Positions 1 through 12,926 of a DNA stretch of 64,000 nucleotides are shown piece by piece. The DNA comes from Piromyces finnis. Its lineage: Eukaryota; Neocallimastigomycota; Neocallimastigomycetes; Neocallimastigales; Neocallimastigaceae. The position numbers and the translations under genes were made by a program. Location: assembly GCA_002104945.1 (NCBI GenBank), contig MCFH01000035.1, forward strand, positions 310,001-374,000. Reading direction: 5' to 3'. Below the pieces are notes generated by a model. That model did no database searches. It saw nothing but the letters and a program-made list of their open reading frames with translations, and was not told the origin of the DNA. The number at the start of each line of letters is the position of its first letter. Position 1 is the first letter of the stretch.

Positions 1-399
1 TTATTTTCATTCAATATTTCATTGTAACTCTCTTGTAAATTTCTTAATTTATTTTGAACTTCATTTATTTCTGAAATTTTAATATCATTTTCATGATTTA
101 AATTGGTAATATTGACTTGTAGTTTTTTAATCTTATCTTCATTATATTCAATTTGTCTCTTATACTCCTCAATATCTTCTAAGTATTTCTTATTTAATAA
201 TTTTTCATATTGAATATCTTGTTTATGCTTTTCAACTTGATTGTCATACTTTAATTTTAATTCTTTATTTTCTAATGTTAAATCATCAATAGTTTCTTGA
301 TATTTGATTTCATTCTGTGAATAAAAATTAAAATAGTTATTTATAAATATTAGAATTTTTATATAATTTTTGAATATTTAAGTCACTATCTTCTTTATC

Positions 400-465
<66 letters not shown>

Positions 466-3400
466 TATATATTTCTTAGCAAAAATAATTTTTATTTACA
501 ATCTTCGAGCGGGTACTTAAAGAATTGTTAATCTCTTGTTCACATGAATGAGACGTTATTTCTGATTCAAGTTTACTTAATTTTAAATTAGATTCATTAT
601 AAGCCTTCTTTAACATAATATTTTCTTTGTTAATACGTTTTATTTCCTAAAAAATAAATAAAAATTTAACTTATTACTACACTACATTTTTTAACAATCA
701 TTTTTAATAATTTGATTTCATACCTCCTCATAGGTTAGTATATCTCTTCTATTCTTTTTGTTTTCTTCTTGCAAATTAATATTTAAAACATTTGCTTGTT
801 TTACTTGCTATAAATTATTTTATGGCAAAGATATATAAGTAAATATCTTTAATTCTATTTAAAAAAATAATGTGGTTTTAAATATTTACATACTTCTAAT
901 AATTTATTAGTTTGTTCTGTATTACTTAAATATTTTTCTTTAATACTTTCTAATTCTTTTATCTTGGCTACAATATCTAAATTATTATCTTTACTTTCCT
1001 TCATTGCACTTATTTCCTAAATTATTCAAAATAATATTTATTATTATCCATTAGGCTATCTAAATTACTTTATTTAAAAGAATGATATTTATATATATAG
1101 TCATAAATAACTTACTAATTTCAATTCTTCAACGTAAGAATTCTTAAATAATAATTCTCTTTTAAGACCTTTATTCATTTCTTTTAATTCTTCTATATCA
1201 TTTAGATTAATATCAATATTTGATTTTTGTAAAAGATTTTCATTTTCATTTTCCAATTCCTTTAAGGATTCCTTCATTTTTTCTAATTCCTTTGATTTTT
1301 TATCGAGTTGGTCTCTTAGCCTTTGAATAATTGAATCTTTTCTTAATACTTCAGACTCTATTTCACTAGTTGAAATCACTTGTTGAGTCTTCATTAAATT
1401 CTTTAAATATTGAAAAAAATATAGCAATAATAATAATAATAATAATAAAATAACAAAAGCTATGTTAATATTTCTTTTTCATTGTACTAGCACTTTTATA
1501 TATATAAATATTTACATTTTGAAGCTTCTCTATAAACTTATAATGTGTTTCTAATTCTTTACTTTGAGCTCCATTTAGTTTATGAAGATCTGTAATTGCA
1601 TCTTCGTTGATCTTAAAGTTTTTTCTCATTGTTTCAAGTTCCTGAAAAATAAAACAAAATAAATTTAATATTAAAATAGGAGAATTAGTAAAATAAAAAA
1701 TTGTTTTTTTTTTTTTTTAGTACAATGATATGTTGAAATTTACCTTATGAATCTTTATTAAATATTCATTATTAATATTTTCATTATTTGAATTGTTATT
1801 AGTATTATTATTATTGTTATTATCCTTTATCTTAAGGGAATTTATTAAACTTTCATTTTCCTTTTTCAAATTTTCGATTTCCTTATTTAATAAAATAATA
1901 GTATTATTAGAAGAATTAATAAGTTCCATATTGGTAATTGACATTTCATTACTTCTTTGAATATCAATAATTTTCTTTTTTAATTCGATAAATAAAATGA
2001 TTAAGAATATTAATAAGTATTTTCAATAAATTATTCCATTTTATATTTTATAGTATAAAAATTAAGGAATAAGCTTACAGTTTGAAGTTTATTAATAGTT
2101 TCATTCTTGGTTTCTAAATTATTTTTAAGTCTTAATCTTACAGAATCATTTTCATTTAATTTTTGATTTAATGAATATATTGTTTCATTTAATCTTTCAT
2201 TTTCCTTTTTATTGTTAAAAAAAAAAAGGTGTAATTAATATTATTTCTTTTTTTTTTTTTTTTTTCTAATTCATATATATATATATCATATGACATAATT
2301 ACTTTTTGTATTTTTTCTTTTTCTTCCATAATTTTCTCTACTTTTATTGCATTATTTTCAATAGTATCATGTAGAAGTTGCTCTCTTTTATACGCTTCGT
2401 ATAATTTTTTATCATTATTTGTTTTTTCAAATGTTTTATTATTTTTCATATCATTAAGTTCTTGATTTAAAATTTCATTTTCTTTTTCAATTTTTTCAGT
2501 ATGTTCTTTAAGGAAATCGTGTTCTTGTATTTCTTTATCAAATTCATTTTGAATATCTTCTAATTCTTTTTTTAATAAATCCACTGTTCCATTTAAATCT
2601 TTTATAATCTAAAAAAAAAAAATTGATTTATTTTAAAGATTTTCATTAATAAATTTACGAAATAGAAACAAAATAAAAATATATATTTTTGAAATTTTGA
2701 TTCATAGAATTCTATTCACAAATCATAAAATTCAATATATATTTGATTAACTAATTTTTTTAGTTGATATTCTGGTTATATTATATAAATATAAAATATA
2801 ATGATTAATACTTCATTCAATTTTTTATTTTCCTCCTTTAATGAATATTTATTTTTATTTTCTAGTTCCTGAATAGACTCAATTTTTTTCGACATATTCT
2901 TATTCTCTGATTTTTGTTGAATTAAATTATTTTCTAAATCCATAATTTTCTGTTATTAATTTATATAAAGTTTAAATGTATTGGTGGTATGAAATTAATA
3001 TTATTATTGTGTGTGTTTTTATATTCGAAAGTAATAATAATATAAAACAAAGTATTTTTAAATTTGAACATAAAATATATTTAATGGTTTAGTGATTTGT
3101 TATTACGTGAAGAAATAAAATATTATTAACATTAAAATAAATAATGATAGATATACTATGTGGATTGAGGATGTATATTAGTTTATATTATAATCTTTCC
3201 AATTATATATATATACCTTTTTTTGATCTTCAATTTGTTCTCTTAAATCAGAATTTTCAGTGATATACTTAAGTGTAGCATCACTACTACTTTCAATGCT
3301 TTTATTTAATCTCTCACTAAGTGCTTTATTTTTTACATTAAGTTGGTATATTTGATCATTCAAGTTATCTATTATCTATGGAATAATCGAAAAAATTATT

Positions 3401-5268
3401 TATATACACATAAAAGAAATGATAATAAATAATATATATTGTAAATGTTTTAATAAATAATTAATATATCTATCATAATAATTAAAAGTCGATTTAATCA
3501 TTTATAATGTAAAATATTTTATAATACTTTACCTTTGAATTATTTTTTAATATAGATTCATTTTCATCTTTTTCTGATTTAAATTTATTGATTAATGATA
3601 ATTGTTCATTATAATCTTCCTTTAATTCATTGTACTCATCATATATTTTTTCATATTTAATATCGGATTGTTGCAACTCAAAACGTAAATTACTAGCTTC
3701 CTTTGTCACTCTATCAATTTCACTTTGTAAATAATTTATTTCAACCTTATTGTCCTGATTTTTATTAATATAAAAATTTATTATTATACACATTAATATA
3801 TATAATTAACATTTAATTATATTTTGTTTATTCTATATACATTTTGTTTAATCTTTGTTAAATCTTCCTGTAATTGTTTATTCTTTTGAAATTCATTTTG
3901 TAACTCTTCATTTGTATCCTTTAAATTTTGAGTTACTCTTTTATTTTTTTCTGTTAAGTTAATTTTTATTTCATTTAATTGTTGAACTACTTCCTGTTCA
4001 TGTTGAAGATCTTTTTTCAATGAATCCATTTTTTCTTCTGAATCGGATAATTCCTGTTTTTTATATTTAAAAATAAAATGAATAAATAAAAAATTGGTGT
4101 TGACAATGAATTCTTTATTTTTAAAAAGTATTTTTTCTGATATTTAGGAAAAAATAAAACTTTGATAAAATAATAAAGCTATACCCAATACATATATATT
4201 AGTATATGTGAATTTAATTACCTTTTGTAAATTTTCAATTTGTTTATGACAAAAATCAATTTCTTGATTTTTTAAATTTTCAACTTCCTTTTGCATTTCT
4301 AATGAATTATGTAATTCATTTTTATTTTTCTTCACTTCTTGTGAACAAAGTAAATATTCACTTTGTAATTCACCATATTTCTTTTCTAAATCATTTTTTT
4401 GTTGTTGTATTTCTGCACAATACTGTTCTAAATCATTATTATTAGCAATTAAGTCTTCCTTTTCATTTTTTTCTTGATCTAATAAATCATTAACTTCCTG
4501 ATAACTTTGTTGTAACTCTCTAAAGTCTAATTCTAATTGATGATATTTTTGAGTAAATTCATTATCTTTTTCGATTGTTTTATCACTTTTTTGTCTTAAT
4601 AAATTAAGTTGCTGTTCAACTGCTTCATAAGTTTTAAATAAATTTTGGCGATCTTCTTGCAATTTTGCATTTTCAGATTTTTCCTTTTCAAGTACTTTTT
4701 TCATAGTTTCAAGATTTTGTTCCATTTCTTGATATTTTGTTATAAACTCATTGGAATCCTGATTAATTTGTGCTTTACTGCTATTTCCTTGAGTTGATTC
4801 ACTATCATCCTTTTATTTAAATATATATATTAAATTAATTATAATTTGATTCTTTAAAAATATATATCCGAATATATATATTATTTTTATAAATTAATAA
4901 TATATATACTTTATTATCCATATATTTCATTCCATCTTCGTAGAAAAATATTTTCATTTTCAAACTAAAATTTTCTTTTTTCAATTCATTTACAAGCTTT
5001 TAATTTTATTATTTGAATTTAATTATAAAAAACAAATAAGATTTATCAATATATTCAAAATAATTAAAAATAAAAAATAATAGTAATTTACATTCTCTAG
5101 TTGAATCAAGCCCATTTGTTGATCTGTTTTTCGAGGATTAGTATTTTCAACACTTTTATAGTCATCTAAAAATAATTCTGAATTTAATTCAGATAGATTT
5201 CCTACATTTGAATTTTGGTCATATTCATTTTGAGCCGTTTGGTCTCCCAAACGGTCATTATATATCAT
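1..5268 (-). CDS. CM1-motif coiled-coil protein (centrosomin/Mto1/CDK5RAP2-like), 3' end off the window
   Basis: Modelled as 16 exons read leftwards: 5268-5092, 4996-4910, 4809-4222, 4053-3841, 3754-3533, 3375-3217, 2949-2812, 2608-2303, 2204-2079, 1974-1744, 1641-1516, 1400-1116, 1016-894, 807-724, 646-500 and 314-1 (continues beyond base 1), giving at least 1108 residues. Residues about 55-88, spanning exons 1-2, read LVNELKKENFSLKMKIFF. This matches the Cnn_1N/CM1 consensus (LKKENF-LK-I-FLE), which in known proteins binds and activates the gamma-tubulin ring complex at spindle poles or microtubule organising centres. Everything after it is charged Glu/Lys/Asn/Gln/Leu heptad-rich coiled coil. 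All 15 introns are GT-AG, about 75-265 bp, and phase 0. The start is the first ATG before the CM1 exon. CM1 identity is strong. Whether it is a centrosomal or a non-centrosomal (Mto1-like) family member cannot be decided here. The missing C-terminus might carry a CM2 or PACT-type domain. Confidence 0.85.
401..465. repeat. (AAT)n microsatellite in last visible intron of the CM1 gene
   Basis: About 21 trinucleotide units on the plus strand, within the intron 315-499. On the transcribed (minus) strand this reads (ATT)n. Confidence 0.95.
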
Positions 5269-8200
5269 TTTTATTTATACTTAAATATTTATTTATATGT
5301 TTTAATAACACTATAAATTTGGAGTTATAATATATAATTAAAAAAAAAAGAGAGAGAGAATTAAAATATTAGATTTTTGAATTATAAAATTATTAATAAT
5401 TTTACATAAAATTTCAATATTTCAAATATTATAATAATGAGAAATTAAAAACAATATTATGATTGTATAAAAAATATAAATAGTATTATTTGTAATATTT
5501 AATGGTTTTATTATATTTAATAAGTATAAATGGTAGGTTTGATTCTGAAATTTTCGATATTTCAATTAAGTTAGAAATTGAGATTTCTATAAAAAAAAGT
5601 TTAAAATGAAAAACTTTTTTTATCAATAATAACGTTGAAATCATAAATATCCAAGGTTTATTTATATTTTTTGTAGTTATACTTGACATAATTTTTTTCA
5701 ACTGTAACATATATATTTAAATGATTTTTATAAAAAAAAATATTATTATATCTTTTAAAACAGTACCAAACAATATGCAGTTTTTATTCTTTTAATATTT
5801 ATATAATTATATATTTCTGTAATATGGATAATATATATTTATATTCAATAAATCAAGTATATATATATATATAATTAATACAAAAAGAAAAGGGTAAAAT
5901 TTCTAAAATGGAAATTGAAATTTCTAGTTAAATCTGAATTTTGAATTATATAATAATTTCTTTATAAATTAAAATAAGACCTATTCAATTAATTTCTCAT
6001 TATTCATATTTCAATTTTATTAATTTCTTGTATAAAAAAAAAGGTATTATATTTTAATTTTATTTCATTATACTAACCGCACAATCAATTATATGAAATT
6101 TTACTAATTTCTATTTTGTTTTTTTTTTTATTTAAAATATTATTATTGACTTTTTATATTAATTTTATATAAATATCTTTAAGAAATCAAAAGTTTATAT
6201 TATTATTTCATTATGTTGAAATTTATTGGTAATATATTATTAGCCAATAAAACATGATAATTTTAATTAAAAAATATATTATAATATATTATAATATATT
6301 TATTAATATAAATAAGAAATATGAGAAATTAAATAAAATATATATTAGAAATAATAATTACATTTTTACTATTTACTATTAATCTATTAATAGAGAATAG
6401 ATGTAAGAAATTTTATTGACTTAACAACAATAATATATAAAATTTGTTACAATTATAGACAAGTTTCATATATTATTGTTATTGTTATTACAAAGATAGT
6501 TATATTGATAATATTATATAGTTTTTACATATAAATAAAAATTATTATTACTAATTTATATCTTTTTATACCTTTTTATATTCATCAAATTTATAATTTT
6601 TAATCTTTTTCTTTAATTTTTACTCTTCAAGGTTTTGTAATTTGAAAATTATATCAATTTAATCATAAAAAAAAAACGAAATTTCAATAATTAAAAATCT
6701 AAGTTTATTATATGAAATAATATGGAATATTTTGTATTTCTTTATAATATTCATAATTTAATTGTATGATAATGATAATAACTCTTGATTAATATTAATA
6801 TAAAAAAAATGATATATAATATGAAAGAATAATAAGATGTTAAAATAAAAAAAGATTAAAAATATTTAATTTCATATATTAAATTTAAGGTTTTTAAAGT
6901 TTTGGATGTTTTATTAAAAATTTTTATTAGAGGGTTAAAATTACTTATTTAAAAATTTTTATTATAAAGTATTTCATCGCTAAGGAAATGTTTTCATTAA
7001 TACTATTAACAGAATTGGGTATAATAGTTTTTTTATTACTTGTCTTTTTATTTAGTTAGTTGTTTTGTTTGCTATCATATATAAAGTTCATTGAGTATAT
7101 TATATATCGATAAGTGGTAAAAAAAAGTTGTTGATAATACTATCATAAATTTCTATTAATTATATTTGTATAAAAGAATTATTAAAAATAAAAAAAGGGA
7201 TTTTACATTCCTATTTATATATATTTAATAATTTGATAACGTATAAGTAATAATACACCTTTCCTCTTCTTTTCTAAATTATGTTTTATTTTTTTTTATT
7301 ACATGAAAAAGTCCTCTTTATTTTTTTTATTATTCATTTTATTCATCAAAAATTCATTTAATTAAATTTCCATAATTGGCAATTTTAATAATTAATTAAT
7401 TAAAGTTTATTAAATATAATTTTTTTTAATGACAAATAATTTATTTATTATTTACTTTTAAAGAGAATATAAAGAAGCTCATAAAAAAGTAGAAAACCTT
7501 TTTAAAACTTTATTTTTTAACATTCTTATTCTTAATAATAATAATAATAATAATAATAATTATATAGTAAATATTGTCGTTTTTCTATATATATAATTTA
7601 ATTGAAGCATTTTTTAAATATCTTATATTTTGTTTCATAGCTTGTTGGTTTTAATACAATATATATAATGTATATTCAATATTACTTTTTTTTTTTTTTA
7701 ATATTTAGATATATTTAACAGTTAAATAAATATCTTTATTTATACGATTTACCATTATTTTTTGTGTATATATCTATAATGTCTTAAAGTATATATTTTT
7801 ATTATTTTATTTTATCATTATATCATTATCTTTTTTAATCATTATTATTAACTCATTGTATCATATTAATACTATATTTATATTTTTCAAATATAATTCT
7901 TGATGTATATTATTATTACTATTTTTAATTATAAAGTTCAATTAAAAAGAAAATAAACTACATTTATTAATTATTATTTACACTTTAAAATATTCGACAT
8001 TTCTAATTTTATTGGGATGATTTCAAAAATTTAAATGCTATAATTAAAAAGAATTTAATTTTAATAAAAAAGGTATCTTTAATATATTATGATATATATT
8101 TCATTGTACTATAATATATAATCCTAATTTAAATAATCAGAATTGTGTAAGCAAAAAGAAACAAACAACAACAACAAAGAAAAAAACTATAAATAAAAAG

Positions 8201-9181
8201 AAATTACAATTCATATTATTAATTAAAGTGATAAAAAACTATTTATAAAATTAAAAAAAAAAAAAGAAAAAAGTTTTTTATTCTTCAATCTTTTTATATT
8301 AAAATTATAATTTCTGAAAAGACAAAAACAAAACAAAACAAAAAAAAAAAAAGAAAAATAAATAAAAACAATTTAAAAAAGTTAATATTTGCCATTAAAA
8401 GAAATATTATTTTGTAAGTAAAATTGAAATAAGAAATAAGAATAAAATATCTTAAAGAGAGTATATAATAAGTATGAATGAAATATTAACTGTGCCCATA
8501 TAAAAACTAATATCTTTGTAATCTATAAAATTAAAAAAGATAGAAACAAAAACATCTTTATTAAAAAAGTATAAGAAAAATTTTCATTAAATTTATAAAC
8601 ATTCTTTAAAATATATTGTTATAAATTCTTTTTAAATATTATTGCATAAAAAAGTGCATACTATCGCTACAAAAAAACTAATAATAACAACAACAATAAT
8701 AAGACAGTAGTTGTAGTTATTAACACTCAAAAATATTCTAACACTAACAAAATCATTTGTATATAATAAAGTATATACATATATAAACATTCAATATATT
8801 TTATCTCAATCATTATCTTTATATTCTTTTTTTAATTCTTTTATTACATTCAATATATTTAATCTTAATCATTACCTTTATATATATATTTTTTTGATTC
8901 TTTTATTACATCCAATATATTTTTATTTCAATAAAAATCAAATTATTGTACATCTCAATGAAATTTGGATAAGCAAATTACTAGATAACTTTAAATTATT
9001 ATAATAAAAATCTAAATTTACTTTCATATATATTTCTATTGATGCAATTTCTTTATTTATTTATTTATTATTGTTTATTTTTTTTAATATCACTACTCTT
9101 TATTTAATTATAAAATTATTAAAAGAAATATATTTATTTTATATTGAATATTTTTTAGAACTAATAACAAGTAATAAAAAA
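5269..9181. other. Divergent intergenic region, no gene seen
   Basis: This is the shared upstream region of the minus-strand CM1 gene and the plus-strand BAR-SH3 gene. It is almost pure A/T, with homopolymer runs, an (AAT)n tract near 7536-7561 and TA runs. Open frames inside it (for example 5486-5710 minus and 9071-9304 plus) have only Ile/Leu/Phe/Lys/Asn-type composition and no recognisable motif. Both promoters must lie here, but no core element can be singled out. Confidence 0.7.
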
Positions 9182-11599
9182 ATGAAAAAAATTCATCAAT
9201 TGAAGCAATGGACCAATGAAAAGGTTGGTCGTGCTAAAAAGACAGGTATAAAAGAGAAAATAGATTTTAAAGAAATCTATATTATAATTATGATTTCAAA
9301 CTGATTAAATTGTCATTTTACATATAAATATCTTATTAATATTAAATATAATTTTATAGAAATGGATGAAGACATTAAACAATTAATTCAAGAAACTGAT
9401 CTTCAACGTGAATATTTCGAAAGATTTCAAAAAACTTTAGGAGATTATATTCATATTTATGGTAAAGTTTAAAAATTATAAAACTATTGATATTTTGATA
9501 ATTATGTTAATATATAATCATTTTATTTTAAATAATAATAACATAATAATAACGAAATAAATAAATAATTCAGATAAAAGAGTTGATACACAAGAAGAAA
9601 AAAAAATCCAACCAGTTAATGCTATTGGTTTATTAACTATAAATTTCGGTACTATTTTCCCAAACAACTCTGCATTTGGTAAGCTGATTCTATATTAAAT
9701 TTCAATAATATATCTTATATGGTGAAACTAAATTCTATATTGAATTTTTTTTTATTTTGTTGTGGATAGGTCAAGCATTATTAAAATATGGTGAAGGTCA
9801 TACAAAATTAAGTGAAGTTCAAACTGATTTTGTAAGATATATATATATATATTATTTCTTTCTAATAAAAATAGAATATAGAATTTAATTGATTTTTAAT
9901 TGCCATTATTAGGTTAATCATACAAGAAGAGGTTTTGAAAATTATCTTAATGGTTTTGGTGCTGAAATGAAAAATTATTCTGTAAGTTAAAATAGTGCAA
10001 GAAATAGGATAAAATAAAATTATTAAACATATATATCCTTTTTTAATGTAATATATAAATGATATATATAATAGTCATTAAAGAAGAAATTCGATCATAG
10101 AAGATTAGATTTAGATGAAATTCAATCTCGTGTTAAGAAAAGTTCCAAAGAAAAACCACAATTAGTTCAGGAACTTCGTGTTTCTCAAGATAAATATGAA
10201 GAATCCCTTGACGAGTTGACAAAGAAAATTTTCGATTTAAATAATTACAATGTAATTAAGAGATTTTAAAAAAGAAACTTTAAATATTTGAATAATATAT
10301 ATTATATAAATATTATATAAATAATTATTTATTAATATTTATCCTATTGCATTACAATTATTATAAAAAAAAACCTTTTATAATAATAATATTATCATAC
10401 TATTTCGTTTAAAAATTAAAAAAGGGTAAACATTTAGAATCACTTAAAGAATTTTGCTTATCAGAATTAGAATACCATCGTAATGCTGTTGAAATTCTTA
10501 ATAATGTATACAATAGTATTGTTGATTTGTAAGTATTAAATATAATTATATAATTATGAATTTTTAATAATACTAATAATATCAAATACTAAAAATATTT
10601 AAAATTTATTTTAATATTTTAAATAATATTAAATAATAATTAAATATTGATACTATTTTCTCTATATTTGTAGGAAGGAAGATGATTCTGTAAGTTATGA
10701 TACTTATGCTTCCAATTTAACTAGTAATCCTAGTAATTATGATCAAGGAAGTTCCTATAGGTCTTATAGTAGAAAGAGTTCTTACTCTAGTATCCAAAAT
10801 TCTTATGATATTAATCGTAGTCGTAGTAATAGTTCTTCCTTCTCACCACAATCTCCAATATATGAATCACCATCTGTTAAAAGTTCTATTATTAGCCAAG
10901 CTTCTGTTCCAATTCCAAGACAACAAACAGGTAAATATTTTTTTTTAATAATTTATGCTAATTATAAGGATATCATTTATTATTATATTTTCAACCATAT
11001 ATATATTTTAGACAATAATAGTAAAAATATTGATATAATTTTTTTATCTATAATAAAATTTAGGGCAAAGTTCACAAAGATATATACGTCAAGTTAGAGC
11101 TAACTTTGATTTTACTGCTGAAGCTTCCAATGAATTATCTATGAAGGCAGGTGATATTATTAATGTTATCAAAGAAATTGATGAAGGTTGGTGGCAAGGT
11201 GAAGCAACAGATGGTAGTGGACGATCTGGTATTTTCCCACAAAATTATACCACAGAAATTACACCTCAAGTTCCAATAAATAATTCCTATGTTCCAGTCA
11301 ATACTACAAGTAGTTATGATAATTCGGTAAATGAAGTTACTCAATCAATGGCAGATACAAATATAGGTTACAGTAAACCTACTAGTAGTGGAGGCCATCC
11401 TACATCTGTTGCTGCAGAACTTCAACAAAGAATGGCTACAGTTGGTGCTAATAGAAACGCTTCTTCTGTAAGACAAAATACAGGTGATAGTAGTAATTCT
11501 AACAATAGCGTAGGTGTCTGTAGTACTTGTGGTTGTAGTGATTATGCTCTTAACGTATTTAAGCCACCATTATGTAATAATTGCTTCCACAATCATTAA
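9182..11599 (+). CDS. Endophilin-like BAR domain + SH3 protein with C-terminal Cys/His motif
   Basis: Nine exons: 9182-9245, 9360-9461, 9574-9678, 9770-9831, 9913-9981, 10075-10251, 10425-10528, 10674-10930 and 11064-11599; 491 aa. The N-terminus (HQLKQWTNEKVGRAKKT) and the helical region to about residue 230 follow the N-BAR pattern. Diagnostic pieces are HRRLDLDEIQSRVKK and SELEYHRNAVEILNNVYN, which parallel endophilin's RRLDFDYKKKR and QLEYHRQAVQIL. A Ser-rich linker follows, then an SH3 domain at about 324-378 (VRANFDFTAEASNELS, GWWQGE, GIFPQNY). Residues 466-491 form a Cys/His cluster (CSTCGC, then CNNCFHNH) that probably binds a metal. BAR-SH3 proteins curve membranes and recruit dynamin or actin regulators through proline motifs during endocytosis. 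The start ATG at 9182 follows an A-rich leader and begins the conserved block. The family is clear; orthology to a specific yeast protein is not. Confidence 0.88.
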
Positions 11600-12416
11600 A
11601 TATCAATATCTTGGCGACGCATGTATCAAAATTGAAATAAGTTTCATTCCACATATCCATTAATGAACAATTTTTAAAAGGTAATAAATAACAATTCCTT
11701 TTAAGAGAGAAAAGAAAATTACCCATAGCTATACCATATAGTATTATCAATGTATATTATCATAAATAAATAAGACAAACAAACAAAAAAAAAAAAAAAA
11801 AAAAAAGGCTGTAATAATATTTTTAAAATTTTAATTTCTTATAAGAAAACAATTGAAATGAATATGAAACAAATTGATTATTTATTTAAAAATCAATAAT
11901 AGTAAACACCATTATTAAGAATAGTTTAAATTACTATTATCATTATTTTTTAACGTTTATATATTTTATAACTATCTTTATTGCATTGATATATATATAT
12001 ATATAGCAATTATAAAATATAAAAAAAAAATAACTATTTAAATTTTAAATATATATATAAATATGTAATATATATATTATATATTAATAAATATTAGCAT
12101 CTTGTGTAAATAAAATAAATAAATAAAAATAAAGCATAAAAAACATAAATAAATATTTTAAAATCACTTTTTTTTTTTTTTATCAATTTCTTTTAGTTGA
12201 TCTAGTTAATTATATTCTTTTTTTTTTTTTATTAAAGGGATTAAGATAATTTTAAAAAAATTGTACAACTAAAGTTTTTATTTTTATTTTAAAATTATTG
12301 GATAAATAAGATTTTAAAATTTACATATTTTTTCATTTTTAAATTTTTTCATTTTTTAATATAACATTTTAATTATTATATTATAAGAAAGAAAAAAAAA
12401 AGAATTTAAATAAAAA
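11600..12416. other. Intergenic spacer, no gene seen
   Basis: A/T-rich spacer between the BAR-SH3 stop codon and the first PARG gene, with poly(A)/poly(T) tracts and TA runs. It should contain the BAR-SH3 3' end and the PARG promoter. No conserved element was recognised. Confidence 0.75.
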
Positions 12417-12889
12417 ATGTACAGACGTTATAATCAATATAGTAATAGTAACAATAGTTTAAGTAGAGGTACAAGAAAATATGTACAAACTAAACTTGAT
12501 TTTGGTCAAAAAAAGCAGGATAAATATGTTGAAAATCCTTCATTAGTTAGATATAACTTTAGTAATATTATGTTATGTCAGGTAAAACTAAAAAAAAAAA
12601 AAAACTTTCTATATAAACAATATAATAACATGATACTTTTTTTTTTTTTTTACTATGATGATAATAGTATTAAGTTATTATTCATTTATTATATATATAT
12701 ATATATATTATATCATATAATAGAATGAATTAAATGTTGAAGATAAATTAATCAATCACTTACATTATATTCGTATGCCATTTTATGAAGTTGATAATCC
12801 AGAAAAATTAAATGTTAATAATTATAATAAAATCAAAAAAGCATTAACTAGTTTACCTATAAATAATTCAAACACATTTCAGGTAAAGG

Positions 12890-12926
<37 letters not shown>

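Noticed and set aside
5486-5710. 74-residue minus-strand frame upstream of the CM1 gene
   Set aside because: Composition is only Ile/Lys/Phe/Ser/Asn, with no motif; frames of this size are expected by chance here.
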